Shown here piece after piece: positions 6,588 through 7,031 of a stretch of DNA of 7,031 bases (positions are counted from its first letter, which is position 1; each line of letters opens with the position of its first letter). A model generated the notes under the pieces. It was given only the letters and a program-made list of their open reading frames with translations, was not told the origin of the DNA and did not search any database. The DNA lies in contig JAGSPQ010000340.1 in NCBI GenBank assembly GCA_018262385.1, forward strand, positions 1 through 7,031, written 5' to 3'. Origin of the DNA: Myxococcaceae bacterium. Its GTDB lineage: Bacteria; Myxococcota; Myxococcia; Myxococcales; Myxococcaceae. Position numbers and translations under genes: made by a program.

Positions 6588-7031
6588 CTATCGGCCGACC
6601 ATTATTAGTGGAGCTTCGAGCTGGTATGCCTCTCCGCTGGCCGGGAAGCGCCAGCTTCGCGCGACCTGCTGGAGGCAGCCCTCGAGGTAGGTCCCGCCCA
6701 GCTTCCCGTCGGCCGACGCCTGCGACACCCCCCCCTGCCCGTCGATGGTGAGGTGGAGGGTCCCTCCCAGGTTGGTGGCGGTCGGGGTCCGCTTCAGCTG
6801 GCCCTGCACACACCGCTGGATCTCGGGGCGGTAGGACTCGATCGCCCTGGCCATCTGCTGCCGCCCCGCCTCTCCGGTGCGCAGCTTCTCGGTGGCAGTA
6901 CTGGCGGTTTCCAGCCTCTTCTCCCAGGTGTCCAGCCGCAGCTCGATCGCCGCCAGCTGCTTCGCCTGGACGTCCAGCCGATCGCTGGCCGCCTCCTGCC
7001 GGCGCTCGCGGGCCCGGGTGATCGCGTCCTC
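6588..7031 (-). CDS. C-terminal part of a coiled-coil protein with an AgmX/PglI-like C-terminal domain (5' end outside window)
   Basis: The reading frame is open from the window edge to a TAG at 6590-6588, giving 147 visible residues. Residues 1-60 are charged, rich in Arg, Glu, Gln and Ala, and look like a helical coiled coil. Residues 61-147 form a compact domain: an amphipathic helix with a Cys at 74, a beta stretch reading GGTLHLTIDGQGGVSQA, a second Cys at 119 in a YLEGCLQQV helix, then SWRFP and a final hydrophobic strand. The paired Cys (a C..helix..C pattern), the 'G.V..a' turn and the 'W.FP' end match the TonB-like AgmX/PglI C-terminal domain common in myxobacteria. In that family it is linked to envelope and gliding-motility proteins; its job here is unknown. 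An internal ATG at 6854 exists, but the upstream in-frame coiled coil shows the protein starts earlier. It precedes the foldase gene by 42 nt and is probably co-transcribed. Confidence 0.78.
   Translation of the reverse strand, partial: EDAITRARERRQEAASDRLDVQAKQLAAIELRLDTWEKRLETASTATEKLRTGEAGRQQMARAIESYRPEIQRCVQGQLKRTPTATNLGGTLHLTIDGQGGVSQASADGKLGGTYLEGCLQQVARSWRFPASGEAYQLEAPLIMVGR

Noticed and set aside
6588..6615. Minus-strand TAATAAT near 6609-6603 as a possible -10 element for the foldase gene
   Set aside because: It lies inside the upstream coding region, no good -35 was found at the expected distance, and the 42-nt gap with a strong Shine-Dalgarno is enough to explain expression as part of an operon.

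Overview
The window is a compact run of six genes, all read from the minus strand, so transcription goes from high to low coordinates. DNA is very GC-rich with strong G/C third-position bias, GTG starts occur, and the first gene ends in an AgmX/PglI-type C-terminal domain. Together these suggest a Myxococcota or related delta-proteobacterial (Anaeromyxobacter/Geobacter-like) Gram-negative, possibly from a metagenome. The taxonomic call is inference.

Layout in transcription order: (1) 7031-6588, the 3' end of a coiled-coil protein with an AgmX/PglI-like C-terminal domain; (2) 6545-4830, an exported SurA/PpiC-like foldase with two repeats and degenerate active sites; (3) 4827-2860, an exported 26-heme c-type cytochrome; (4) 2863-1743, a 14-heme paralogue interrupted by a frameshift near 1980; (5) 1739-834, an exported six-bladed NHL-type beta-propeller; (6) 837-1, the N-terminal part of an exported Ala/Glu/Lys-rich coiled-coil protein. 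Successive gaps or overlaps are 42 nt, 2 nt, a 4-nt overlap (ATGA), 3 nt and a 4-nt overlap (GTGA), so genes 2-6 almost certainly form one translationally coupled operon. There is no non-coding stretch over 42 bases, no RNA gene, no mobile element and no convincing internal promoter or terminator.

Taken together this looks like an envelope electron-transfer module. Two periplasmic or extracellular cytochromes carry 40 CXXCH sites between them if the frameshift is repaired. A catalytically impaired parvulin-like chaperone probably helps fold them, an NHL propeller may act as a docking partner, and two coiled-coil proteins flank the set. No outer-membrane porin, terminal reductase or haem-lyase is visible, so the electron donor and acceptor cannot be deduced. 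The most notable points are the frameshift, the near-fixed 18-residue spacing of haem pairs, the heme-by-heme collinearity of the two cytochromes, and the duplicated active-site-less foldase.
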